Assembly: GCF_000090795.2 (NCBI RefSeq)
Contig: NW_003546972.1
Coordinates: 7,987 to 32,850 of the forward strand
Length of the DNA: 24,864 nt
Origin: Amphimedon queenslandica
Taxonomy: Eukaryota; Porifera; Demospongiae; Haplosclerida; Niphatidae
Reading direction: 5' to 3'
Shown: piece by piece, positions 9,513 to 19,848 of the stretch
How positions within the stretch are numbered: position 1 is the first letter of the stretch
Layout of the letters: each line of letters opens with the position of its first letter
Program-made: the position numbers and the translations under genes
The notes under the pieces: generated by a model
Databases searched by the model: none
Told to the model about the DNA's origin: nothing
What the model saw: only the letters and a program-made list of their open reading frames with translations

Positions 9513-9771
9513 CTACTATTAAAACAGACACACATTTATAATAGGAGCTCAATAATCAGAGGCTAGTTGTTGCAGTAAACAATTCATAAATAATTCATAA
9601 TCCTTTGCAATCAATGCTTAGCAGTAAATAGATCATAGCAAGAGTGGATAATCTTGATCATAGTAGTGTGCACATCACAATTAGACTGGACATCAAGGAC
9701 AAAAAGACTAATGCAGCAACTAGAAAAATTGAATGACATGTACAAGTATGATACTAGTCCACTCAATACCA

Positions 9772-9900
9772 CAATGGGGTATGTATTGCATGTCACAAAT
9801 ACACAAAATTATACTACATGTGTACATGTAACATTATTTCCTTTGACGCAAATTCAATTCATGGAATTTGTCCAATACAACCAGGGATCTACTTGGAAGC
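9772..9900 (+). pseudogene. Decayed ML exon 3 relic, spacer 3
   Basis: The best preserved relic. The local + frame reads TTMGYVLHVTNTQNYTT, recognisably related to TIQWGILHVTxTYNFKNYTN of functional exons. It is followed about 90 bp later, in another frame, by ICPIQPG codons ('atttgtccaatacaaccagg'). The N-L-C-D segment is deleted and the frame shifts. Confidence 0.6.
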
Positions 9901-10426
9901 CTTGTCATAGAATGAGTCCATCACCCACAAAAAGAAAGGGAGCATGAGGGCTGGTTCAGGAATTGATCATAACCATCTTTTCAAGAGATGCTGTGTCCCA
10001 GTGACCAGAATGGGTTTTTCTTTTTGGGTTGAGAGTCATCCACTTTTAAGACTTAATATTCTTTAAATCCTTTAAATCATAGCATAAGATACATGTAAAT
10101 TAAATAAAGTTGTGCATGTACATGCAGTAACATTGAAATGACTGGTAAATAGTGGAGTATGGAACTTAAGTATATGAAAATGAAAGCTATAAAATACATG
10201 ATGGGAATATAAATTAGTGATATGCTTATATGTACATTCTAGTCAAAATTATTTTGATGATCTTTGCTTTAAAAAACAGTTAATTACTCAATCATTGTAA
10301 CAGTTCAAGGAAATTTATGCATGTACATACATTGTAATATCATTGCACTGCAAGGTTAAAAGATACTGAAAGCAGGAGAGAAGATAAGATAACACACCTA
10401 TATGCCCATGTACATGTACTTGTGGC

Positions 10427-10433
10427 TATAAAT
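10427..10433 (+). promoter_or_regulatory. TATA box of ML gene 4
   Basis: TATAAAT in 'tgtggctataaatgcag', 53 bp before the ATG at 10480. Confidence 0.7.
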
Positions 10434-10479
10434 GCAGTATCAATATTGATATTGACTCATAAATCAAGTCAAAAAGAAG

Positions 10480-11192
10480 ATGGGTAGACTAGTAGAGTAT
10501 ATACTGTTACTTCTATCAGTTGTACTAGTAGTATCTACATTGACTGGATCTGCTAACAATTACTACAATGGTAAGATACTGACTACTATACTAATGGATA
10601 ATATACCTGTTTCAATTATATATACTATCAACAATAAGAACCTACTGGTAATAAAGGATCATTCAAAGATTGTTGTAAGTTCAGTAATAAACTACTGAAT
10701 TAGTCTATTAATTTTAAGCTGTTAGTGAGAAATTTGCTGAACTCATTAATGGATCAATAACAACAAATCCATTGATTTGTGGAAAGGCATATTATTATCA
10801 AGGATCTTTAAATATCAGTAAGTTTCATATTCACTATAGTACTGTAAATCTTTTTCTAGAGAAAACCATACAATGGGGTATACTGCATTTCACATTGACA
10901 CATCCTTTCAAGAATTATGCTAATATTACTTTCATGGATGAGAAGTTTAATTTATGCGACTACATTTATGATTTATTCAAGGTATATTGTCCTATGCAAC
11001 CAGGAACATATCATACTGATGCAGTAGGATTAATACCAAGCATCTTATGGCCAGTGAGTAACAGATACAGTGTATCATTATTACTATTCTATTTCATAGG
11101 GTAGGTATTATGCCAAAGCTGCTATGTACAATAAGGAAGGAGAGGAAATTATGTGTATAAGTACAGAACTTACCGTCAAAAAACTTGAATAA
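10480..11192 (+). CDS. ML-domain secreted protein, array gene 4
   Basis: Exons 10480-10570, 10719-10817, 10860-11053 and 11100-11192 (158 aa). Exon 1 differs from the majority by one base (A in place of T in STNN, giving SANN). Exon 2 has VSEKFAEL in place of VTKKFGEL, TTNP in place of TPNP, and a cysteine in PLICGK; that cysteine could partner the otherwise unpaired C-terminal one, as the first cysteine of ML proteins normally does (inference). Exon 3 is close to gene 2 (MDEKFNLCDYIYDL ... CPMQPGTY ... VGLIPSILWP). The tail ends STELTVKKLE, with AATAAA overlapping the stop. Confidence 0.84.
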
Positions 11193-12303
11193 AAATAGTG
11201 GAAGCACATAAATGCATAATGACTTTAATTTGATTGTGTTTTCTTAATAAATGCTGCTCATTAAAACATTAATAATAATAAACAATTCCTTGTATAACTA
11301 ATGAATATGCATTTTTCAAGCAACCACTAGCTACTATTAGTAACAAAATGAAAACAAACACACATTTATAATGAGAACTCAATACTAAGACTTTGTTAGA
11401 GGCTGGCTGTTGCCATCACTACTATTAAAACAAACACATTCTGACAATAGGAGCTAAATATAACTAGAGGCTAGCTCTTGCAGTAATTAATTGATAAGTA
11501 ATCCATATCTTATGCATTAAATGCATATCAGTAAATATTTCATAGTAGAGTGCACATTACAATTAGACTAGACATCAAGTACAAAAGACGAATGGAAGTA
11601 AGTACAAAAATTGCATGGCATGTACAAGTATGATACTAGTGGGATACTAAAATGAGGTATACAAGTACTAGATGTCAAAAATACACAAAATTATACTATA
11701 CATGTACATGTACATATTTATGGAATTTGTCCAATACAACCAGAGATTGATCCACTTGGAAGCCTTGTCACAGAATATGCCCATCACTCACAAAAAGAAA
11801 AGGAGCATATGAGGGCTAGTTCAGGAATAATAATATGATCATAACCATGAAGAGTGTCTTTTCCAAAGATGCTATGTCCCAGTGACTAGAATGAGTTTTC
11901 CTTTTAAGTTGAGAGTTCTCAACTTTTTAGATGCAATTGCTTGAATTCTTTAAGATTATAGCATAAAATAAATCAAACAAAATTGTACATGCAGTAACAT
12001 TGAAATGACTGGTGAATAGTGGAGTATGGAACTTAAGTATTTGACATGTGCACCTATACAAATAAAAGCTATACAATTCATGATGGAATTATATAAATTA
12101 TTAAATGGCTTTTAAGTATGTTCTAGTCATAACTATTTTAATGATTCTTGCTTTTAAAAACAGATAATCAACACAGTTTAAACAAGTTTACATACGTACA
12201 TACATTTGAATATCATTGCATTGCACAATTAAAAAAATTGAAAGTAGGAAAGAAGATAAGATAACACGACCTACATATATGCACATGTACTTGTACTTGT
12301 GGC
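11193..12303. other. Long (type A) spacer after gene 4
   Basis: It carries the same tandem duplication of the 'cacatttataatgagaactc' to 'agaggctggctgttgc' block as spacer 3 (about 11322-11415 and 11420-11482), without the TIR element. An ML relic follows at 11650-11765, then the 'gagtgtcttttcc' and 'ccagtgactagaatgag' blocks near 11845-11892, and the flank of gene 5. Confidence 0.6.
11650..11765 (+). pseudogene. Decayed ML exon 3 relic, spacer 4
   Basis: More eroded than the others: 'aaatgaggtatac' replaces 'caatggggtatac', and 'tttgtccaatacaaccagag' retains the C-P-I-Q-P codons. A TACATG tract replaces part of the middle. Confidence 0.42.
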
Positions 12304-12310
12304 TATAAAT
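12304..12310 (+). promoter_or_regulatory. TATA box of ML gene 5
   Basis: TATAAAT in the 'tgtggctataaatgcag' context, 54 bp before the ATG at 12358. Confidence 0.7.
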
Positions 12311-12357
12311 GCAGTATCATTTATCGATATCTTTTCATAAATCAAGTCAAAGAGAAG

Positions 12358-13057
12358 ATGGGTAGACTAGTAGAGTATATACTGTTACTTCTATCAGTTG
12401 TACTAGTAGTATCTACATTGACTGGATCTACTAACAATTACTACAATGGTAAGATACTGACTACTATACTAATGGATAATATACCTTTTCAATTATATAT
12501 ACTATCAACAACAAGAACCTACTGGTAATAAAGGATTCACAGATTGTTGTAAGTTCAGTAATACACTATTGATTTATTCCATTAATTTTAAGGTGTTAAT
12601 ACAAAATTTGCTGAATTCACTAATTTATCATTAACTCCAAATCCGCTGATTCGTGGAAAAGAATGTGAAATGCAAGGAATTTTTCATAATAGTAAGTTAC
12701 ATATTCACTAGTACTGTAATGATCTTTTTCTAGCGAAAACCATACAGTGGGGTATACTGCATGTCACAATAACATATACTTTCAAGAATTATATTAATAT
12801 TACTTTCGTGGATGAGAAATTCAATTTATGTGACTACTTTGTTGATTTATTCAAGATACAATGTCCTTTGCCACCAGGAATATATCATGATGATTCAGTA
12901 CGAACAGTACCAAATATCTTTTGGCCAGTGAGTAACAGATACAGTGTATCATTATTACTATTCTATTTCATAGGGTAGGTATTATGGCAAAGTTACTGCA
13001 TACAATGAGGAAGGAGAGGAAATGATGTGTATAAGTAAGGAATTTACCGTCAAATAA
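12358..13057 (+). CDS. ML-domain secreted protein, array gene 5
   Basis: Exons 12358-12448, 12593-12691, 12734-12927 and 12974-13057 (155 aa). The intron 1 acceptor is TTTTAAG|GT, so the junction residue is glycine, and the exon starts VNTKFAEF. The alternative AG ten bases further in, available in most copies, is absent here, which fixes the acceptor for the family. Exon 2 has a cysteine in GKECEMQG, similar in placement to gene 4. Exon 3 has NLCDYFVDLFKIQCPLPPGIYHDD; the tail ends SKEFTVK. A 2-bp deletion in intron 1 breaks the in-frame read-through, which argues that intron 1 is non-coding. AATAAA follows just after the stop. Confidence 0.84.
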
Positions 13058-13489
13058 CTTAAATAAAAATAGTGAAAGCACATAAGTGCATAATGACTTT
13101 AAGTTGATTGTGTTTTCTTAACAAACGCTGCTCATTAAAACATTAATAATAATAAACAATTTCTTGTATAACTAATGAATATGCATTTTCATTCAATTAC
13201 TAGCTACTATTAATAATAAAATGAGAACAAACACACATTTATAATGAGAACTCAATACTAAGATTTCGTTAGAGGCTAGCTGTTGTAGCAATTAATTAAT
13301 TGAAATTCACAAATAATCCTATCCATTCAATGCATAGCAGGAAATAGATCATAGTAGTATGGACATTACACTATAGACTGGATATAGAGTAAAGCCAGTA
13401 TACACAATAAGAAAAGAAAATACAAAAGACAAATGGCAGTAAGTACAAATATTGCATGGCATGTAGTCCACTTAATACTGCAATGGGGT

Positions 13490-13575
13490 ACACTATATGT
13501 CACAAATACACAACATTAGTACATGTACATGTTCATGCAATTTGTCCAATACAACCAGGGATCCACTTGGAAGCC
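13490..13575 (+). pseudogene. Decayed ML exon 3 relic, spacer 5
   Basis: 'gcaatggggtacac' followed, after an internal deletion, by 'tttgtccaatacaaccaggg'. The distance between the two landmarks is only about 50 bp, against about 112 bp in functional exons. Confidence 0.45.
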
Positions 13576-13648
13576 TTTTCATAGAATGCATCCATCACTC
13601 ACAAGAAAGAAAAGGAGCATGAGGGCTGGTTCAGGAATAGTTTGATCA

Positions 13649-14157
13649 TAAGGAAATGAGGATTCCACAAGCACATCCATGTATAACCAGAGAGTCATGA
13701 TCAACAAGTTTATATCCACTTAATCCATCCGTGTACATGTAAGCTCTTCTACTTTGCCATTTCTCACGGTCAGTCTCTCTTCAGTCTTCATTCCTAACTT
13801 ATAATGTACATGTGCTTCAATGCCTCAAGGCAAGTCGGTATTCCTTTAATTAATATAGTACCAGAACCAATAACAAATATCAGATCTTTTTCAAGAAATC
13901 CTGTGCCCCAGTGACTAGAATGAGTTTTTCTTTTTGGGTTGAGAGTCATTGACTTTTTGTAAGCAATATTGCTAAATTTATAGCATAAGATGAATCAAAT
14001 AAAATTGTATATGCAGCAACATTGAAATGACAATGCCACACACATATACATGTATAAGATTTACATGATGTACTTGTACTTCATAATGAAAGGTAAACTT
14101 ATCTAAGAAATTTAGCAGTTCATCAGAATATAGTGAGGCACCAGTAACTGAGTCTAC
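13649..14157 (-). pseudogene. Possible decayed coding fragments, unknown family
   Basis: On the - strand, two stretches read as protein-like but are not joined: near 14157-14100 DSVTGASLYSDELLNFLDK, and near 13886-13740 pieces such as GSGTILIKGIPTCLEALKH and MKTEERLTVRNGKVEEL, split by a stop and a frame change. They lie in sequence not shared with the other spacers. I do not recognise the family, and the resemblance to coding sequence may be chance. Confidence 0.2.
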
Positions 14158-14170
14158 AGTCAAAGAGAAG

Positions 14171-14867
14171 ATGGGTAGACTAGTAGAGTATATACTGTTA
14201 CTTCTATCAGTTGTACTAGTAGTATCTACATTGACTGGATCTACTAACAATTACTACAATGGTAAGATACTGACTACTATACTAATGGATAATATACCTG
14301 TTTTAATTATATATACTATCAACAACAACAACAAGAACCTGGACCTAAAGATTGTTGTAAGTTCAGTATATAATACACTATTGAATTATTTTATTAATTT
14401 CAAGCTGTTACTAAGAAATTTGGTAAACTCATTAACGAATCATTGACTCCATATCCACTGATTCATGGGAAAAAGTACACCATACAAGGAACTTTTTATA
14501 CTAGTAAGTTATACATCCAACATTATTAACATTCTTTTTCTAGACAAAACAGTGCAGTGGGGTACAATACATGTCACATTGGCATATAATTTCAGGAATA
14601 TTGCTAATTTAACTCTTGTTGATGAAAAACTGAATCTATGCGACTTCACTGTTGATTTATTGAAGCTGCATTGTCCAGTACCACCAGGAATATACCAGTT
14701 CAATTATACTGATACAGTCCCAAAGCTCTTTCCACCAGTGAGTAACAGATACAGTGTATCATTATTACTATTCTATTTCATAGGGTAGGTATTATGCCAA
14801 AGCTACTGCATACAATGAGGAAGGAGATGAAATGATGTGTCTAATGATAGACATTGATATAAATTAA
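14171..14867 (+). CDS. ML-domain secreted protein, array gene 6
   Basis: Exons 14171-14261, 14405-14503, 14544-14737 and 14784-14867 (155 aa). It is the first of the second subfamily: exon 2 VTKKFGKLINESLTPYPLIHGKKYTIQG, exon 3 KTVQWGTIHVTLAYNFRNIANLTL and DLLKLHCPVPPGIYQF, ending KLFPP in place of the usual FWP. The tail is CLMIDIDIN. The signal exon and leader from 14159 are standard, but the TATA-containing block upstream is missing and replaced by unrelated sequence, so expression may be lost or differently controlled. No canonical AATAAA follows directly. Confidence 0.83.
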
Positions 14868-15442
14868 TGAATTAAATACATTGTGAAAATTAAAACTTTA
14901 AAGTGCTTGTTTTCTTAGCTAGACTATTGTTTGAATAATCATTCAAATATCAACAACATAAAAAATCACTGTAACTAATGAATATCATTTTAAACACATT
15001 CACTCACATGTATGTAATAACTCTGCTATTCCTAAAGGTAGAGTAGCAAATTGTGAATTATGGAACCTAAGTATTGCACTTATAAAGGCAAAAGCTAAAA
15101 TATGTGACGATGGCATTATAAAATACGTTACTACAAGTATATTAGCATTATTAGGAGCTACCAAGGCAGTAAAAATTTTGGTAGAAAAAGTCTTGGTCAT
15201 TAATGGATTGTCCCTCAATAATATTAAAATATTTACCTGACATACAATACAAATATGTACCTGTATTAGTGAATGGCTTACATGTACAAGTACATTCTAG
15301 TCATAGCTATTTTGATGACTTTTGCTTTAAAAAACAGTTAAGTACTCAATCATAAACATAGTTTAAACTTCTCAACACAAATTCACATATCATTGTACAT
15401 GTACGTCAGTATCATTGCACAAGATTCAAAGTCAAAGAGAAG
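14868..15442. other. Short (type B) spacer after gene 6
   Basis: Shared with the spacers after genes 7-9 and different from type A: 'tgcttgttttcttagctaga' near 14903, 'tgtaataactctgctattcc', then 'attgtccctcaataat', 'tttacctgacata' and the 'cattctagtcatagctatttt' flank. No ML relic. It lacks the TATA block before gene 7. Confidence 0.6.
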
Positions 15443-16144
15443 ATGGGTAGACTAGTAGAGTATATACTGTTACTTCTATCAGTTGTACTAGTAGTATCTA
15501 CATTGACTGGATCTACTAACAATTACTACAATGGTAAGATACTGACTACTATACTAATGGATAATATACCTGTTTCAATTGTATATACTATCAACAACAA
15601 GAACCTACTGGTAATAAAGGATTCACAGATTGTTGTAAGTTCAGTGATACACTATTGAATTAGTCTATTAATTTTAAGCTGTCACTAAGAAATTTGCTGA
15701 GTTCACTAATGTATCATTAACTCCTAATCCATTGATTCGTGGAAAGGCATATCATATACAAGGAACTTCTGATATCAGTAAGTTACATATTCACTAGTAG
15801 TGTAAATCTTTTTCTAGAGAAAACCATACAATGGGGTATACTGCATATCACAATGACATATAATTTCAAGAATTATACTAATATTACTTTTGTCGATGAG
15901 AAGTACAATTTATGTGACTTCCTTGTTGATTTATTGAAACTACACTGTCCAGTACCACCAGGAATATATCCGCTCAATTATACTGATACAATACCAAAGC
16001 TCTTTTGGCAAGTGAGTAACAGATACAGTGTATCATTATTACTATTCTATTTCATAGGGTAGGTATTACGCCAAAGCTACTGCATACAATGAGGAAGGAG
16101 AGGAAATGATGTGTCAAATGATAGACGTTAATATAAATGAATGA
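15443..16144 (+). CDS. ML-domain secreted protein, array gene 7
   Basis: Exons 15443-15533, 15679-15777, 15818-16011 and 16058-16144 (156 aa). Exon 2 (VTKKFAEFTNVSLTPNPLIRGKAYHIQG) resembles genes 5 and 9, while exon 3 has the second-subfamily core LLKLHCPVPPGIY, a mosaic suggestive of exchange. It is the only copy ending exon 3 in FWQ, not FWP or FPP. The tail is CQMIDVNINE. The promoter block between 'cacaagattcaaa' and 'gtcaaagagaag' is deleted, so there is no TATA box: the two blocks, about 170 bp apart in gene 9, are fused at a CAAA microhomology. The coding frame is intact. Confidence 0.83.
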
Positions 16145-16865
16145 CTTGAATACATTGTGAAGATTAAAACTTTAAAGTGCTTGTTTTCTTAGCTAGACTA
16201 TTGTTTGAATAATCTTTAAAGTATCAACAACATAAAAAAATCACTGTAACTAATGAATATCATTGTAAAAGCATTCACCTACATGCATATGTAATAACTC
16301 TGCTATTCCTACAGACAGCATAGTAAATTGTGAATTATGGAACTTACATGTAAGTACCTGTATCTACATTCACATGCACTTAAAAAGAGAGAATCTTAAA
16401 ATAAGTGACGGCATTATTATTATTATTATTATAAATACATTACTATTAAACATGTATATTGGGGGCTACCAGAATAGTACAAATTTTGGCACAAAAAGTC
16501 TTAGGAAGTAATGGGTTGTCCCTCAATAATAATTAAATATTTAACTGACATAGGATACAAATATGTACCTGTATTTGTGAATGGCTTACATGTACATGTA
16601 CATTCTAGTCACAACTATTTCTGCTCTAAAAACAGTTAATTACTCCATCATCAACACAGTTTAAACATCTCAATACAATTTACATACATTCAAATATTGT
16701 TGTACATCAGTATCGTTGCAGAAGATTGAAACAAATTGAAAGCAGGAAAGAAGATAAGAAAACATAAAATGATGCTGCCACACCAATGACACCATACAAC
16801 ACAAAAATATATTACACAACTTACATGCATGCACATGTACATGTACATGTACATGTACTTGTGGC
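16145..16865. other. Short (type B) spacer after gene 7
   Basis: Same order of blocks as after gene 6, with an (att)n microsatellite near 16415-16430 and a long ACATGT tract (about 16835-16858) just before the TATA box of gene 8. Nothing coding. Confidence 0.6.
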
Positions 16866-16872
16866 TATAAAT
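16866..16872 (+). promoter_or_regulatory. TATA box of ML gene 8
   Basis: TATAAAT, 54 bp before the ATG at 16920, directly after one of the longest ACATGT tracts in the array. Confidence 0.7.
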
Positions 16873-16919
16873 GCAGTATCCTTTATCGATATCACCTCAT
16901 AAATCAAGTCAAAGAGAAG

Positions 16920-17625
16920 ATGGGTAGACTAGTAGAGTATATACTGTTACTTCTATCAGTTGTACTAGTAGTATCTACATTGACTGGATCTACTAACAAT
17001 TACTACAATGGTAAGATACTGACTACTATACTAATGGATAATATACCTGTTTCAATTATATATACTATCAACAACAAGAAGAGCCTGGACCTAAAGATTG
17101 CTGTAAGTTCAGTATATAATACACTATTGAACTATTTTATTAATTTTAAGCTGTGACTAAGAAATTCAGTAAACTCATTAACGATTCATTCACTCCATAT
17201 CCACTGATTCCTGGAAAAAACTACAATGTACAAGGAACTATACTTATTAGTAAGTTATGTACATGCATATATTCAACATTACTAACATTCTTTTCTAGAC
17301 AAAACCGTAGAATGGGGTACAATACATTTCACACTGGCACATAATTTCAGAAATACAGTTAATATTACTTTTGTCAACGAAAAACTAAATCTATGCGACT
17401 TCATTGTCGATTTGTTGAAGCTACATTGTCCAGTACCACCAGGAATATATCAGTTCAATTATACTGATACAGTACCAAAGCTCTTTTGGCCAGTAAGTAA
17501 CAGATACAGTGTATCATTATTACTATTCTATTTCATAGGGTAGGTATTATGGGAAAGCTGCAGTGTACAATGAGGAAGGAGAGGAATTGATGTGTCAAAC
17601 GATAGACGTTAATATAAATGAATGA
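16920..17625 (+). CDS. ML-domain secreted protein, array gene 8
   Basis: Exons 16920-17010, 17151-17249, 17299-17492 and 17539-17625 (156 aa). Intron 2 is 49 bp, and intron 3 begins GTAAGT in place of GTGAGT, its only difference. Exon 2 reads VTKKFSKLINDSFTPYPLIPGKNYNVQG; exon 3 KTVEWGTIHFTLAHNFRNTVNITFVNEKLNLCDFIVDLLKLHC. It is closest to gene 6, yet the tail is the CQTIDVNINE type of genes 7 and 9. The TATA promoter is intact. Confidence 0.84.
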
Positions 17626-18338
17626 CTTCAATACATTATGAAAGTTAATCCTTTAAAGTTCTTGTTTTCTTAGCTAGACTATTGTTTGAATAATCATTAA
17701 AATATCAACAACATATAATATCAATTTAAATGCATTCACCTACATGTATGTAATAACTCTGCTATTCCTACAGGCAGCATAGTAAACTGTGAAGTATGGA
17801 ACTTAAGTATCTACAATCAGGAGCCCTGCTACAATGTACATGTATACACTGTACATGCACTTATAAAGATAAAAGCTAAATACAAGACGACATCATACAT
17901 TGTAATTAGTAATACACTACCATTCATATTGGGGCTATGTAGCTAGAAAAAAATTAGTACAAAAAATCTCCGGAATTAATGGGTAGTCCCTCAATAATGA
18001 TTAAATATTTACCTGACATAGAATACAAATATATATATACCTGTATTAGTGAATGGCTTATATACATGTGCATGTACATTCTAGTCAAAAATATTTTGAT
18101 GATTTTTGCTTTAAAAAAACAGTTAATTACTCAATCATCAACAAGCACAGGACACAATTTTACATACATTCATATATCATTGTACATCAGTATCATTGCA
18201 CAAGATTGAAAAAAAATTGAAAGCAGAAAAAAAGATAAGACAACAAAAAATGATGCTACCACACAATTCAGCACAAAATACATAACATGACCTACATGTA
18301 TGCACATGTACATGTACATGTGTACATGTACTTGTGGC
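17626..18338. other. Short (type B) spacer after gene 8
   Basis: Blocks as in the other type B spacers, with a TACATG tract near 17835-17858 and another before the promoter of gene 9. The + ORF at 17979-18209 is the conserved non-coding 5' flank read in one frame and has no recognisable motif. Confidence 0.6.
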
Positions 18339-18345
18339 TATAAAT
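18339..18345 (+). promoter_or_regulatory. TATA box of ML gene 9
   Basis: TATAAAT, 54 bp before the ATG at 18393; an ACATGT tract lies at about 18303-18330. Confidence 0.7.
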
Positions 18346-18392
18346 GCAGTATCATTTATCAATATCATCACATAAATCAAGTCAAAGAGAAG

Positions 18393-19098
18393 ATGGGTAG
18401 ACTAGTAGAGTATATACTGTTACTTCTATCAGTTGTACTAGTAGTATCTACATTGACTGGATCTACTAACAATTACTACAATGGTAAGATACTGACTACT
18501 ATACTAATGGATAATATACTTGTTTCAATTATATATACTATCAAATACAAGAACCTACTGGTAATAAAGGAGTCACAGATTGTCGTAAGCTCAGTATCTA
18601 ATACACTATTGATTAATTTTATTAACTTTAAGCTGTTACTAAAAAAATCATTGAAGCCATTAACGTATCAATAACTCCAAATCCATTGATTCGTGGAAAA
18701 GCATATCATTATCAAGGAAATTTAGGTATCAGTAAGTTTCATATTCACTAGTGCTGTAAATCTTTTTCTAGAGAAAACCATACAATGGGGTATACTGCAT
18801 ATCACAATAAGACATAATTTCAAGAATTATACTAATATTACTTTCGTCGATGAGAAGTTCAATTTATGTGACTACTTTGTTGATTTATTGAAGCTACATT
18901 GTCCGGTACCACCAGGAATATATCAGTTCAATTATACTGATACAATACCAAGCCACTTTTGGCCAGTGAGTAACAGATACAGTGTATCATTATTACTATT
19001 CTATTTCATAGGGTAGGTATTATGCCAAAGCTACAGTGCACAATAAGGAAGGAGAGGAAATGATGTGTCAAATGATAGACGTTAATATAAATGAATGA
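18393..19098 (+). CDS. ML-domain secreted protein, array gene 9
   Basis: Exons 18393-18483, 18633-18731, 18772-18965 and 19012-19098 (156 aa). An in-frame ATG at 18300 lies upstream of the TATA box and is not the start. Exon 2 begins VTKKIIEAINVSITPNP; the second possible acceptor AG is lost here (AAA in place of AAG), again supporting TTTAAG|CT as the real junction. Exon 3 reads KTIQWGILHITIRHNFKNYTNITF and LLKLHCPVPPGIYQF, ending SHFWP; the tail is CQMIDVNINE. NVS, NYT and NIT sequons are present. Confidence 0.84.
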
Positions 19099-19794
19099 CT
19101 TGAATACATTGTCAAAGTTAATATCTTAATATGCTTGTTTCTTAGCCAGACTACTGTTTGAATAATCATTAAAATATCAACAACATTAACAATATAAAAA
19201 CTCATTGTAAATAATGAGAATCATTTGAACACATTCACCGACATGTATGTAATAACTCTGATATTCCTATAGGCAGTGTAGTAAAATTAATTGTGAAAAT
19301 ATGGAACTTTAGTATCTACATGTACATGTACGTGTATTTATTTATAAAGATAGAAGCTGAAATACATAACGCCATTATAAAACACAACTCATATTGGGGG
19401 CTACCGAGATAGTAAAAAATTTGGTACATAAAGTCTTAGGAATTAATCGGTTAATTGTCTCTCAATAATGATTAAATATTTACCTGAAACAGGATACAAT
19501 TATGTACCTGCATGTATTAGTGAATGGCTTACATCTACACGTACATTCTAATCATAACTATTTTGATGATTTTTGCTTAAAAAAACAGTTACATTTGTAA
19601 ATACTCAATCATCAACACAGTTTAAACTTCTCAACTCAACTCAACTTACATTCATATCGTTGCACAAGATTCAAATAAATTGAAAGCAGGAAAGAAGATA
19701 AGACAACAAAAACAAAAAATGATGCTACGACACTATGCAGCACAAAAATACATCAAACGACCTACATGTATGCACATGTACATGTACTTGTGGC
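19099..19794. other. Short (type B) spacer after gene 9
   Basis: Type B blocks: 'taataactctgatattcc' near 19250, 'aaatatttacctgaaacagg' near 19475, and 'cattctaatcataactattt' near 19543. Nothing coding. Confidence 0.6.
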
Positions 19795-19801
19795 TATAAA
19801 T
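19795..19801 (+). promoter_or_regulatory. TATA box of ML gene 10
   Basis: TATAAAT in 'tgtggctataaatgcag', 54 bp before the ATG at 19849. Confidence 0.7.
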
Positions 19802-19848
19802 GCAGTATCCTTTATTAATATCACCTCATAAATCAAGTCAAAGAGAAG

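Larger units (their letters stand above)
8766..10426. other. Long (type A) spacer after gene 3, with insertions
   Basis: Apart from the foldback (8914-9169), the TIR element (9258-9512) and the ML relic (9772-9900), it has the standard spacer blocks. The block from 'aacacacatttataatgag' to 'agaggctagctgttgca' is duplicated (about 9175-9256 and 9513-9578), and the TIR element sits exactly between the two copies. No protein-coding gene is supported; the + ORF at 9654-9947 runs through the ML relic. Confidence 0.6.
13058..14170. other. Long spacer after gene 5 with a foreign insert
   Basis: Standard type A blocks up to about 13648, including the ML relic (13490-13575). Then come about 240 bp absent from the other spacers (13649-13886), standard sequence again ('ccagtgactagaatgag' near 13909), and from about 14025 a region unlike the other promoters, running to the conserved leader at 14159. 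Confidence 0.55.

Noticed and set aside
16835-16858. CRISPR-like or centromere-like short repeat array
   Set aside because: Simple hexamer tract without spacers; similar tracts are scattered over the whole window.
18300-18392. N-terminal extension of gene 9 from an upstream ATG
   Set aside because: It starts upstream of the TATA box and translates the ACATGT tract; the ATG at 18393 is the conserved start.
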